From Kitasatospora cineracea (GTDB taxonomy: Bacteria > Actinomycetota > Actinomycetes > Streptomycetales > Streptomycetaceae): a stretch of DNA of 64,000 nucleotides. The stretch covers positions 248,001 through 312,000 of the forward strand of contig NZ_RJVJ01000002.1 in the NCBI RefSeq assembly GCF_003751605.1. The letters run 5' to 3'. This document shows positions 24,556 to 33,358 of this stretch, piece by piece. The position numbers and the translations under genes are program-made. The stretch's first letter is position 1. The number at the start of each line of letters is the position of its first letter. Under the pieces are notes generated by a model. The model did no database searches. It was not told where the DNA came from and saw only the letters and a list, made by a program, of their open reading frames with translations.

Positions 24556-25823
24556 TTGGGCCTCCGCCATGGGGTGTTCCGGGCTTCGGCGACTGCCTCG
24601 GCCGTGTCGTTCTCTTCGGTGTCGCGGACGGTGCCGTCGACGGTGACGCGGTGTCCGGCCGCGGTGGCCAGGACGTCGACCCAGCGGCCGGCGGGGTGCC
24701 CGCAGCGGCGGGCGCAGCCGGACCAGTGGACGGGCAGTCCTTCGGCGGGGACGGCGGCGACGGCGCGGGCGGCCTGGGCGCGGACGTCGGCGAGCGACTT
24801 GGCGCAGCCGGGCAGGCCGGTGCAGGCGGTGACGCCTTCCCAGGGGCCGCCGGGGGTGGTGCGCAGTCCGGCGTCGGCCAGGCGCGGCAGCCAGTGGGGG
24901 TCGGCGTGCGGCAGGACGGCGCCGCGCCAGGGGGTGAGCCGGGCGGGGTGCGGGGAGGTGTCGCCGAGGGCTTCGGCGAGCAGCCGCCACTGGGCGCTGC
25001 CGAGGCGGCCGAGGCGCGGGGCGACGGAGAGGCCGCCGGGGACGGCGCCCAGGGCGGGCGGTTCGCCCGCGAAGGGGGGCAGCGGGACGTCGCCGTCGGG
25101 CAGTTCGTCCTGGATCTCGCGCGGGTGCCAGGCGCGGCCGGCGGCGAGGTCGAGGAAGCGGCGGGCGGCGTCGAGGGCGGCGGGCACCGGGTCGTGGACG
25201 GCGGTGGCGCGGCGGGCGCGGCCGAGGCGGAGCAGGGCGCGGCCGTCGCCGACTGCGAGCAAGGTCACATCGGCGTTGAGGGCGGCGACGTCGCCGCGGC
25301 CGTCGTCGAGGGCGAACAGGAATTTGCCGGACAGTGCGGCGGCCCACGGCGCGGCGCACAGCGCCTGGTCCAACTCCCGTACCCAGTCGGCGATTCGGTT
25401 CCCTCCGGCGCCGCGGCCGTCGAGTCCGGCGAGCGGGGAGGCGACGATGTTGCGGACGCGTTCGTGGGTGTCGGAGGGCAACAGTCCGACGGTGCGCAGG
25501 CGTTCGGCGAGGTCGGCTGCGCAGCCCGCGGCGAGGCCGCGCAGCTGGAGGTTGCCGCGGGAGGTGATCTCGGCCTCGCCGTCGCCGAGGGTGTCGGCGG
25601 CGTCGGCGACGGCGAGCAGCTGACGGTGCGTCAACTGTCCGCCGGGCAGGCGGAGTCGGGCGAGGTGCCCGTCCTCGGCGGGGTGCAGGCGGAGCGCGCC
25701 GGGGCAGGCGTCGGCGCGGCCTCGGTCGGGCCCGACGGAGGGTGCCTGGGCGGCGTCGGGTGTGGGTGGCATGGCGGCGAGCATACCCATCGGTCCGGCG
25801 CGCGCCACCGCCTCGTGCATCAC
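24552..25823 (-). CDS. cobG: Precorrin-3B synthase CobG
   Basis: Up to 423 aa. It is a nitrite/sulfite-reductase-type protein with ferredoxin-like halves: LRLPGGQLTHRQLLAVADAA, ITSRGNLQLRGL, and a C-terminal cluster region TACTGLPGCAKSL ... WSGCARRCGHPAG that supplies [4Fe-4S] cysteines. It performs the oxygen-dependent ring-contraction step of the aerobic route. The start is uncertain: GTG 25823 or ATG 25820 have a weak GGAG upstream, and ATG 25772 lacks one. First gene of a leftward operon, divergent from cobN. Confidence 0.9.
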   Translation of the reverse strand: MMHEAVARAGPMGMLAAMPPTPDAAQAPSVGPDRGRADACPGALRLHPAEDGHLARLRLPGGQLTHRQLLAVADAADTLGDGEAEITSRGNLQLRGLAAGCAADLAERLRTVGLLPSDTHERVRNIVASPLAGLDGRGAGGNRIADWVRELDQALCAAPWAAALSGKFLFALDDGRGDVAALNADVTLLAVGDGRALLRLGRARRATAVHDPVPAALDAARRFLDLAAGRAWHPREIQDELPDGDVPLPPFAGEPPALGAVPGGLSVAPRLGRLGSAQWRLLAEALGDTSPHPARLTPWRGAVLPHADPHWLPRLADAGLRTTPGGPWEGVTACTGLPGCAKSLADVRAQAARAVAAVPAEGLPVHWSGCARRCGHPAGRWVDVLATAAGHRVTVDGTVRDTEENDTAEAVAEARNTPWRRPK

Positions 25824-25954
25824 ACCGCCGCTCCGGGCGGGCGGGCGATTGCCCAGCTCAGCGCGGGGTGGGCCGGGGGCGGGCGGCGCGGACGGTCGGG
25901 TTTCGGTCAGCGTCGCAGGTCACACTCCCCCGGGGGCCGATCACCCCGTACGAT

Positions 25955-26120
25955 GCTGGCGGGCGCCTCTCGGGGCGTCCGCTGCCAGCGACGGCACAGC
26001 GGAGGAAGTCCGGTGCGAATCCGGTGCGGTCCCGCCACTGTGACCGCGGCTCAGTGAGCCGCGGGAGCCAGGAACTCCGGCCGTCCTCCACTGCCCGGGG
26101 CGAGGACCCCGAGGAAGGCT
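25955..26120 (+). ncRNA. Cobalamin (AdoCbl) riboswitch
   Basis: The conserved core is visible: a GGAAGTCCGGTGCGAATCC segment followed by GCGGTCCCGCCACTGTGACC, then AGCCAGGAACTC (B12-box side) and a closing GC-rich hairpin around 26085-26115. It lies between cobG and cobN in the sense of cobN. High coenzyme B12 should reduce expression of the downstream small ORF and cobN. Confidence 0.93.
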
Positions 26121-26125
26121 GTTCC

Positions 26126-26272
26126 ATGCGCTGCCGCATGTCCGTGCCCCGCCGGGTGCCCGCCGTCGCCGGGTCCTCCCGTGCCGCCGGGCCGTCCTGT
26201 GCCGCCTGTCCCGGGCCGTTGCGCTCCGCCCGCCCCGTGCCGTCCGAGACGCCCGGGAGGGCTTCCGCATGA
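26126..26272 (+). CDS. Possible leader ORF between riboswitch and cobN
   Basis: 48 codons starting ATG 26126, with GAGGAAGG 7 bp upstream at the 3' edge of the riboswitch. Its TGA overlaps the cobN ATG (ATGA). The peptide is Arg/Pro/Ala-rich with three Cys (RCRMSV, SCAACPG) and no recognised domain. The good ribosome site and the stop-start overlap suggest cobN is translated by coupling to this leader, so the riboswitch could act by hiding this site. It might instead be a chance frame in GC-rich DNA. Confidence 0.45.
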   Translation: MRCRMSVPRRVPAVAGSSRAAGPSCAACPGPLRSARPVPSETPGRASA

Positions 26273-29200
26273 TCCTGCTGCTGTCGACGTCCGACACCGA
26301 CCTGCTGAGCGCCCGGGCGGCGGACGGCCCGGTGCCGTTCCGCTGGGCCAACCCGGCCCGGCTGTCGCCCGCGGAGCTGCCCGCGCTGCTGACCGGCGTG
26401 GAGCTGGTGGTGGTGCGGCTGCTGGGCGGGCGCCGGGCCTGGCAGGAGGGTCTGGACGCGCTGCTGGCGGGCCCGCTGCCGGTGGTGGTGCTGACGGGTG
26501 AGCAGGCGCCGGACGCGCAGCTGATGGAGCTGTCGACCGTCCCGGCGGGCATCGCGGCGGAGGCGCACGCGTACCTGGCGCACGGCGGTCCGGCGAACCT
26601 GGCGGAGCTGGGCGCGTTCCTGTCCGACACGGTGCTGCTGACCGGGCACGGTTTCGCGCCCCCGGCGTCGGCGCCCGCGTGGGGCCCGCTGGAGCGGGAG
26701 GCCCGCACCTCGCAGGGCCCGGTCGTCGCGGTGCTGTACTACCGGGCGCACCACATGAGCGGCAACACGGCGTTCGTGGAGACGCTGTGCCGGGCGGTCG
26801 AGGAGCAGGGCGCGCAGGCCCGGGCGTACTTCTGCGCCTCGCTGCGCGGGGCGGAGCCGGAGCTGCTGGCGGAGCTGGGCGCGGCGGACGTGATCGTGAC
26901 GACCGTGCTGGCGGCGGGCGGCACCCGGCCCGCGGACGCGCAGGCGGGCGGGGACGAGGAGGCGTGGGACGCGGGCGCGTTGGCCGCCCTGGACCGGCCG
27001 ATCCTCCAGGCCCTGTGCCTGACCTGGTCGCGGGCGCAGTGGGAGGGCAGCGACGACGGCCTGTCCCCGCTGGACACGGCGACCCAGGTCGCCGTCCCGG
27101 AGTTCGACGGGCGGCTGATCACCGTCCCGTTCTCGTTCAAGGAGGTCGACGAGGACGGGCTGACGGTGTACGCGGCGGACCCGGAGCGGGCGGCCCGGGT
27201 CGCGGGCATCGCGGTGCGGCACGCCCGGCTGCGGCACACCCCGGCGGCCGAGCGCCGCCTGGCCCTCGTGCTGTCGGCGTACCCGACCAAGCACGCCCGG
27301 GTGGGCAACGCGGTCGGCCTGGACACCCCGGCGTCGGCGATCCGGCTGCTGGAGCGGCTGCACGCGGAGGGCATGGACCTGGGCGACGGCCTGCCCGGTT
27401 TCCACACCGGGACCGAGCACGGCCACGAGGGCGACGCGCTGATCCACGCGCTGATCGAGGCGGGCGGCTACGACCAGGCGTGGCTGACCGAGGAGCAGTT
27501 GGCCCGCAACCCGGTGCGCATCCCGGCCGCCGACTACCGCCGCTGGTACGCCGGCCTCCCGGCGGCGCTGCGCGAGCGGGTGGAGGAGCACTGGGGCCCG
27601 GCGCCGGGCGAGCTGTACGTGGACCGTTCGCAGAACCCGGACGGCGACCTGGTGCTGGCGGGCATCCGCTCCGGCAACCTGCTGGTGCTCGTCCAGCCGC
27701 CGCGCGGGTTCGGCGAGAACCCGGTGGCGATCTACCACGACCCCGATCTGCCGCCCAGCCACCACTACCTGGCGGCGTACCGGTGGATCGCGGCGGACCG
27801 CGCGGACGGCGGTTTCGGCGCGCACGCGGTGGTGCACCTGGGCAAGCACGGCAACCTGGAGTGGCTGCCGGGCAAGACCGCCGCACTGTCGGCGGAGTGC
27901 GGCCCGGACGCGGCGCTGGGCGATCTCCCGCTCGTCTACCCGTTCCTGGTGAACGACCCGGGCGAGGGCACCCAGGCCAAGCGCCGGGCGCACGCCACGC
28001 TGGTCGACCACCTGGTGCCGCCGATGGCGCGCGCCGACTCCTACGGCGACATCGCCCGCCTGGAGCAACTCCTCGACGAGCACTCGAACATCGCGGCGAT
28101 GGACCCGGCGAAGCTGCCCGCGATCCGGGCGCAGATCTGGACGCTGATCCAGGCCGCCAAGCTGGACCACGACCTGGGCCTGGCCGAGCGGCCCGAGGAC
28201 GACGGCTTCGACGACTTCCTGCTGCACGTCGACGGCTGGCTGTGCGAGGTGAAGGACGCCCAGATCCGCGACGGCCTGCACGTGCTGGGCCAGGCCCCGG
28301 CGGGCACCGACCGGGTCAACATCGTGCTGTCGATCCTGCGGGCCCGGCAGATCTGGGGCGGCGTGCGCGCCCTGCCGGGCCTGCGCGAGGCGCTGGGCCT
28401 GGACGAGGCGGCGCTGACCCTGGGCGCGACGGACGCCGCCGAGGCCGAGGCCCGCGCGCTGGTCGAGGCGATGGAGGCCGAGGACTGGAACCCCGCCGCG
28501 GTCGCCGGGGTCGCCGAGGGCCTCCCCTCCGCCGTCGCCGACGTGCTGTCCTTCGCCGCGACCCAGCTGGTGCCCCGACTCGCCGCCACCACCGACGAGT
28601 TGGACGCGGTGCTGCACGCCCTGCGGGGCGGCTTCGTTCCGGCCGGGCCCTCCGGTTCCCCGCTGCGCGGGCTGGTCAACGTCCTGCCCACCGGCCGCAA
28701 CTTCTACTCGGTCGACCCGAAGGCCGTCCCCTCCCGGCTCGCCTGGGAGACCGGTCAGGCGCTGGCCGCCTCCCTGGTCGAGCGCTACCGGGCCGACAAC
28801 GACGGCCAGTTCCCGCCCTCGGTGGGCCTCTCGCTCTGGGGCACCTCGGCGATGCGCACCGCGGGCGACGACATCGCCGAGGCGTTCGCGCTGCTGGGCG
28901 TGCGCCCGGTGTGGGACGACGCCTCGCGCCGGGTCACCGGCCTGGAGCCGGTCCCGCTCGCCGAGTTGGGCCGTCCGCGGATCGACGTGACACTGCGCAT
29001 CTCGGGCTTCTTCCGGGACGCCTTCCCGCACGTGGTGGCCCTGCTGGACGACGCGGTGCGCCTCGCGGCCCGCCAGGAGGAGCCGGACGCCGACAACTTC
29101 GTCCGGGCCCACGTCCAGGCCGACCTGGCCGAGCACGGCGACGAACGCCGGGCCACGGTACGGGTGTTCGGGTCCCGCCCGGGCACCTACGGCGCGGGCC

Positions 29201-29877
29201 TGCTCCAGCTGATCGACAGCCGGGACTGGCGCACCGACGCCGACCTCGCCGAGGTGTACACGGTGTGGGGCGGCTACGCGTACGGGCGCGGCCTGGACGG
29301 GCGGCCCGCGCGCGAGGAGATGGAGAGCGCCTACCGGCGGATCACCGTCGCCGCGAAGAACACCGACACCCGCGAGCACGACATCGCCGACTCCGACGAC
29401 TACTTCCAGTACCACGGCGGCATGGTGGCCACCGTGCGGGCCCTGACGGGCAGCAGCCCGGCCGCGTACATCGGCGACTCCACCCGCCCGGAGACGGTGC
29501 GCACCCGCACCCTGACCGAGGAGGCGGCCCGGGTCTTCCGGGCCCGGGTGGTCAACCCGCGCTGGCTGGAGGCGATGCGCCGGCACGGCTACAAGGGCGC
29601 GTTCGAGATGGCCGCGACCGTCGACTACCTGTTCGGCTACGACGCGACCACCGGCGTGGTCGCCGACTGGATGTACGAGAAGCTGACCGAGGAGTACGTG
29701 CTCGACCCGGTCAACCGCGAGTTCTTCGCCGAGGCCAACCCGTGGGCCCTGCACGGCATCGCCGAACGCCTGCTGGAGGCCGCCGGGCGCGGCCTGTGGG
29801 CGGAGCCGGACGCGGCGCTGCTGGACGAGCTGCGGCAGGTGCTGCTGGAGACGGAGGGCGACCTCGAGGGCGAGTGA
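26269..29877 (+). CDS. cobN: Cobaltochelatase subunit CobN
   Basis: 1202 aa, family length. Recognisable parts: VVAVLYYRAHHMSGNTAFVE at the N-terminus, LVLSAYPTKHARVGNAVGLD, GAHAVVHLGKHGNLEWLPGK (the CobN/BchH metal-chelatase core His-rich motif), and SVGLSLWGTSAMRTAGDDIAEA. It is the large, tetrapyrrole-binding subunit of the ATP-dependent cobalt chelatase; CobS/CobT- or ChlI/D-type partners are not in the window. It is under the cobalamin riboswitch. Confidence 0.96.
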   Translation: MILLLSTSDTDLLSARAADGPVPFRWANPARLSPAELPALLTGVELVVVRLLGGRRAWQEGLDALLAGPLPVVVLTGEQAPDAQLMELSTVPAGIAAEAHAYLAHGGPANLAELGAFLSDTVLLTGHGFAPPASAPAWGPLEREARTSQGPVVAVLYYRAHHMSGNTAFVETLCRAVEEQGAQARAYFCASLRGAEPELLAELGAADVIVTTVLAAGGTRPADAQAGGDEEAWDAGALAALDRPILQALCLTWSRAQWEGSDDGLSPLDTATQVAVPEFDGRLITVPFSFKEVDEDGLTVYAADPERAARVAGIAVRHARLRHTPAAERRLALVLSAYPTKHARVGNAVGLDTPASAIRLLERLHAEGMDLGDGLPGFHTGTEHGHEGDALIHALIEAGGYDQAWLTEEQLARNPVRIPAADYRRWYAGLPAALRERVEEHWGPAPGELYVDRSQNPDGDLVLAGIRSGNLLVLVQPPRGFGENPVAIYHDPDLPPSHHYLAAYRWIAADRADGGFGAHAVVHLGKHGNLEWLPGKTAALSAECGPDAALGDLPLVYPFLVNDPGEGTQAKRRAHATLVDHLVPPMARADSYGDIARLEQLLDEHSNIAAMDPAKLPAIRAQIWTLIQAAKLDHDLGLAERPEDDGFDDFLLHVDGWLCEVKDAQIRDGLHVLGQAPAGTDRVNIVLSILRARQIWGGVRALPGLREALGLDEAALTLGATDAAEAEARALVEAMEAEDWNPAAVAGVAEGLPSAVADVLSFAATQLVPRLAATTDELDAVLHALRGGFVPAGPSGSPLRGLVNVLPTGRNFYSVDPKAVPSRLAWETGQALAASLVERYRADNDGQFPPSVGLSLWGTSAMRTAGDDIAEAFALLGVRPVWDDASRRVTGLEPVPLAELGRPRIDVTLRISGFFRDAFPHVVALLDDAVRLAARQEEPDADNFVRAHVQADLAEHGDERRATVRVFGSRPGTYGAGLLQLIDSRDWRTDADLAEVYTVWGGYAYGRGLDGRPAREEMESAYRRITVAAKNTDTREHDIADSDDYFQYHGGMVATVRALTGSSPAAYIGDSTRPETVRTRTLTEEAARVFRARVVNPRWLEAMRRHGYKGAFEMAATVDYLFGYDATTGVVADWMYEKLTEEYVLDPVNREFFAEANPWALHGIAERLLEAAGRGLWAEPDAALLDELRQVLLETEGDLEGE

Positions 29878-29969
29878 GCGCGCGGGATCGGGGCAGGAGG
29901 AGGGCGACCCTGACATGCCGATGATCGAATAGGGGTGCCTTCCCGCCCTCCCGGGCGGACAATCTCCGC

Positions 29970-31529
29970 ATGAGCCTGCGAACCGCACTCACCCGCCCGG
30001 CCCGCTACGGCGCGCTGGCCTCGGGCACGCTGCCCGTCCTGACCTTCCCCGGCGTCGGCCTGGCCTGGCTGGCCTGGGCGGCGCTGGTACCGGGGCTGCT
30101 GCTGATGCGGGCGGCGGACGGTCCGCGCGAGGCGGCGGTGCGCGGCTGGTGGTTCGGCGCCGGGTTCATCCTGACCGGGATGTACTGGCTGATCCCGTCG
30201 ATCGGCCCGGCGCTGCCGGTGCTGGCGGTGCTGTTCGGGGCCCTGCAGGCCCCGTTGGGCCTGGCCGCGTGGTGGCTGCTGCACGGCGAGCCGACGGCGC
30301 GCCGGGCCGCGGCCGCGCTGGCGGTGCTGCCCGCGGTGTGGGTGAGCGCCGAGTTCGTCCGCTCCTGGGACGCGCTGGGCGGGCCGTGGGCGCTGCTCGG
30401 CGCCACCCAGTGGGAGCACCCGGCGGTGCTCTCGCTGGCCTCCATCGGCGGGGTGTGGCTGGTGAGTTGGGCGCTGGTCACGGTGAACACGGCGCTGCTG
30501 GTGCTGCTGTGCGCGCACGAGGTGCGGCTGCGCGCGGCGGCGGGGACGGCCGCGCTGGCGGTGCTGCTGGCGGGGCCGCTGGTGTTCGCCGAGCAGGCCG
30601 CCCCGGCGACCGCCGGCTCGGCCTCGGTGGGGCTGGTGCAGTCCGGTCCGACGCCGGACGAGCAGGCCCGGCTGGAGGCCAACATCAAGATCACCCGCTC
30701 GCTGGCGGGCCGCCCGGTGGACCTGGTGGTGTGGGGCGAGAGCTCGACCACCGACGACCTGGACCGGAAGCAGTCCACGGTGGACCGGCTGGCGGCCCTC
30801 TCCCGCAGCACCGGCGCGCAGCTGCTGGTCGGCGAGGACGCCCGGAAGGCGGACGGCCGGATCTCCAAGGACGCGGTCCTGGTGGACGGTTCGGGCCTGG
30901 TCGCCCGCTACCGGAAGATCCGGCTGGTCCCGTTCGGCGAGTACATCCCGCTGCGCCCGCTGCTCGGCTGGATCGCCGGGGTGAGCGCGGCCGCGGGCGA
31001 GAACCGGGCCCCCGGCAGCGCGGTGCACCTGCTCCCGGTCGTCGACCGGGACGGGCGCCCGCTGCCGGTCGGCACCCTGATCTGCTTCGAGTCGGCGTTC
31101 CCCGACATGTCGCGCACCAGCGCCCAGCAGGGCGCCGCCCTGATCGTCTACCAGTCCGCGACGTCCACCTTCCAGTCCACCTGGGCCCCCGCCCAGCACG
31201 CCTCACTGGGCGCCCTGCGCGCCGCCGAGACCGGCCGCCCCGTCGTCCAGGCCGCCCTCACCGGCGAATCCGTCGCGTACGACGCCCAGGGCCGGCGGCT
31301 GGTCCGGCTGACCACCGACGAGTCCGGCGCCGTGACCGTGCGGCTCTCCCTCGCCGCCCCCTCTGCCCGCACCTGGTACGTCCGGCTGGGCGACTGGGTC
31401 CCGCTGACCGCCCTCGCCGTGGTCCTCGCCGCAGCCGCCACCGCCGCCCTCCCCCTCCTGCGCGAACGCCGCCGCCCGGGCCCCCCGCCGTCCACCACCC
31501 CCACCGGCGCACCCCCGGCCCGGGTCTGA
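29970..31529 (+). CDS. lnt: Apolipoprotein N-acyltransferase
   Basis: 519 aa. The N-terminal half has several membrane helices (about residues 15-215). The C-terminal half is a nitrilase-type domain with the Glu-Lys-Cys triad in DLVVWGESST, YRKIRLVPFGEY and GTLICFESAFPD, and a final membrane helix near residue 470-490. It N-acylates the diacylglyceryl-Cys of lipoproteins on the outer membrane face. It follows cobN by 92 bp and is probably separate from it. Confidence 0.92.
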   Translation: MSLRTALTRPARYGALASGTLPVLTFPGVGLAWLAWAALVPGLLLMRAADGPREAAVRGWWFGAGFILTGMYWLIPSIGPALPVLAVLFGALQAPLGLAAWWLLHGEPTARRAAAALAVLPAVWVSAEFVRSWDALGGPWALLGATQWEHPAVLSLASIGGVWLVSWALVTVNTALLVLLCAHEVRLRAAAGTAALAVLLAGPLVFAEQAAPATAGSASVGLVQSGPTPDEQARLEANIKITRSLAGRPVDLVVWGESSTTDDLDRKQSTVDRLAALSRSTGAQLLVGEDARKADGRISKDAVLVDGSGLVARYRKIRLVPFGEYIPLRPLLGWIAGVSAAAGENRAPGSAVHLLPVVDRDGRPLPVGTLICFESAFPDMSRTSAQQGAALIVYQSATSTFQSTWAPAQHASLGALRAAETGRPVVQAALTGESVAYDAQGRRLVRLTTDESGAVTVRLSLAAPSARTWYVRLGDWVPLTALAVVLAAAATAALPLLRERRRPGPPPSTTPTGAPPARV

Positions 31530-31614
31530 CCCGCCCCCCTTCTCCTCTCTTCTCTCCCTCGGACTACTGGCCGCCCCCTCTCCCCGCCTGCGCGAACGCC
31601 GCCGCCCGGGCCCC
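31457..31614. repeat. 28-bp direct repeat of the lnt 3' coding end
   Basis: CCTGCGCGAACGCCGCCGCC followed by CGGGCCCC occurs inside lnt at 31457-31484 and again downstream of its stop at 31587-31614, 130 bp apart. The surrounding C/T-rich tracts are also similar, suggesting a local duplication of the gene end. Confidence 0.75.
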
Positions 31615-31645
31615 GCCCCCTTCCCCCCTTCTCCCATCCCCCGAA

Positions 31646-32416
31646 CTACTTGCCGTCCCCCTCCTCCGCCACGTGGATGCCGAAGACCGCGCCCTGCGGG
31701 TCGCGCAGCACGGCCAGCCGCGGCCCGTCGGGGACGTCGGTGGGCGGGAGGGTGACGGTGGCGCCGAGCAGGGCGGCGCGCTCGGCGCCGAGGTCGACGT
31801 CGGCGACCGCGAAGTACGGCATCCAGTACGGCAGCACCTCGGCCGGGAACTGGTCGGACATGTCCATCATGCCGCCGAAGTCCCGTCCGCCCAGGCCGAA
31901 TTCGGTGTACATCTCGCCGGTGTTGACGCTCCAGCCGAACACCCGGGCGTAGAACTCGGCGGCGGCCCGCGGGTCCCGGGTGGCGAGTTCGACCCAGCCG
32001 AGGGCGCCGGGCTCGTCGCGCAGGTCGACGCCGTGCAGCCCGGCGGGCTGCCAGGTGGCGAAGACCGCGCCGGTGGGGTCGGCGGCGACCGTGAAGCGGC
32101 CCCGGTCCGGGGCGTCCGTCGGGGGGACGATCAGCCGGCCGTCGGCGTCGGCGATCTCGTCGGCGGTGCTGTCGGCGTCGGCGGTGTGGAAGCCGATGGT
32201 CCAGGCGGTGGCCCGGTCGGGCCGCAGCAGGCCGCCGAGTCCGGCGACCAGCTGCTCGCCCAGGTACAGCCGGGTGTAGCCGCGGGCCTGCTCGTCGGCC
32301 GCCGTCTCGGCGCGCCAGCCGAACAGCTCGTGGTAGAAGACCCTGGCGGCGGCCGGGTCCTCGGTGGCGAGCTCCACCCAGCAGGGCGCGCCGGGGCTCG
32401 GTTCGGTGATCTTCAC
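31646..32416 (-). CDS. VOC family protein, two glyoxalase/bleomycin-resistance-type domains
   Basis: 256 aa from GTG 32416. Two homologous betaalphabetabetabeta modules: APCWVELATEDPAAARVFYH with ELFGW, and LGWVELATRDPRAAAEFYAR with VFGW. The second ends in LRDPQGAVFGIH. Such tandem VOC proteins bind a divalent metal or small ligand; the activity cannot be told from sequence. No ribosome site is very strong; the chosen start lies just before the first strand. It is divergent from the ribA fragment. Confidence 0.82.
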   Translation of the reverse strand: MKITEPSPGAPCWVELATEDPAAARVFYHELFGWRAETAADEQARGYTRLYLGEQLVAGLGGLLRPDRATAWTIGFHTADADSTADEIADADGRLIVPPTDAPDRGRFTVAADPTGAVFATWQPAGLHGVDLRDEPGALGWVELATRDPRAAAEFYARVFGWSVNTGEMYTEFGLGGRDFGGMMDMSDQFPAEVLPYWMPYFAVADVDLGAERAALLGATVTLPPTDVPDGPRLAVLRDPQGAVFGIHVAEEGDGK

Positions 32417-32623
32417 GGTCGGCTCATCTCCCAAGCTCGCGCTGCCTCGGGTCGGGTCCGCGCCCCCGTCGCCGGGTCGTCGCGTCGCCCCGCCCGCTCC
32501 GTCTCCCTGTCCACCTTGCCGGGGTACCGGCGGGTAGCCGGGGGCTGGTGGGCCGAACGGGAGGGCCGTGCGTCCGCACGAACGACGGGGCCGGCGGGGC
32601 GGGGAATGCCGTCCGGGACGCCA

Positions 32624-32687
32624 GTTGTTCGAATTGGAACCACGGTGTAGCGTCGGGCGAGCACGATCCGGTTCGAATTTGAACAAC
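32624..32687 (+). promoter_or_regulatory. Promoter with paired 18-bp inverted operator repeats upstream of ribA
   Basis: GTTGTTCGAATTGGAACC (32624-32641) and GGTTCGAATTTGAACAAC (32670-32687) are inverted copies, with 16 of 18 matching. Each is itself a near-palindrome (GTTC-N6-GAAC). A promoter TTGTTC (32625-32630), 17 bp, TAGCGT (32648-32653) fits between them. A repressor dimer at both sites would block it. The cognate regulator is not in view. Confidence 0.6.
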
Positions 32688-32690
32688 CCG

Positions 32691-32891
32691 GTGGCCGCCG
32701 CCACCCCCCTGGTCCGCCTGCACTCCGAGTGCCTCACCGGCGACGTCTTCGGCTCCGCCCGCTGCGACTGCGGCCCCCAGCTGCGCGAATCCGTCCAGCG
32801 GATCGCCGAGACCGGCGGCTACCTCCTCCACCTCCGCCAGGAGGGCCGCGGCATCGGCCTCTACAACAAGCTCGACGCCTACGCCCTCCAG
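32691..32891 (+). pseudogene. ribA: GTP cyclohydrolase II, 5' fragment (interrupted)
   Basis: 67 codons with the family signature LVRLHSECLTGDVFGSARCD, then CGPQLRESVQRIAE, a RQEGRGIGLYNKLDAYALQ segment, including the zinc-ligand Cys and the catalytic Arg region. After the CAG at 32889-32891 the similarity stops abruptly; the matching continuation lies at 49877-50161. Relative to E. coli RibA about 45 N-terminal residues are also missing, so the gene may have been shortened before the insertion or uses an unusual start (GTG 32691, without a clear ribosome site). Confidence 0.88.
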
Positions 32892-33250
32892 CCCTCGTGC
32901 ACTGCGATCACAATCAAATAGTGCGGACACGCAACGGCAACCACTGAGCTTGATTGAGTGATGTCGGAGCCGTTCGCCCGACAGCGGTCTGCCGGCTCCG
33001 GTAGCCCTGGTTTCGTGAGGTATGAGGTACGCGCAGGGCGGCGGGCCTGGCGCGAGCGTGGAGAGGTGGGCGTCCGGCCGAAGGGTTCGCCGGGTCGCCC
33101 GAGGCCCGGTCCGGGCCAGATCGCCAAACTGGGAAGGGAGTTGGAGCGCGGTCCGCTGACCCGCGGGTGGGCGGACCAGCGGTGGACGCCGGCACCGATC
33201 CAGCGCAGGTCGCGCAGCATCAGCTCCCGGTGCCCGTCGGAGCCGGCCAG

Positions 33251-33358
33251 CATCACGACGCAGCCCTCGTCGCACTCGCCCGACGCCGCGTCGGCGTCCT
33301 CTTCGCCATGCTCCGCGGCGGCACCGTCTACCGGCCCCCAACTGCCGTCACCGCTCGG
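33251..33358 (+). pseudogene. IS110-family transposase C-terminal fragment
   Basis: The frame reads HDAALVALARRRVGVLFAML followed by RGGTVYRPPTAVTA, the typical C-terminal end of IS110/IS116 transposases of streptomycetes. The N-terminal RuvC-like domain is absent. It lies just inside the left ribA junction. Confidence 0.65.

Noticed and set aside
23929..25359. 476-aa frame that includes cobH
   Set aside because: Only the last 208 residues are CobH; the upstream part is a shadow of cobG, and the real start is ATG 24555 with its own ribosome site.
26679..29924. Long 1081-aa frame on the same strand as cobN
   Set aside because: It is a GC-rich out-of-frame shadow of cobN with Arg/Gly/Pro/Ala-only composition.
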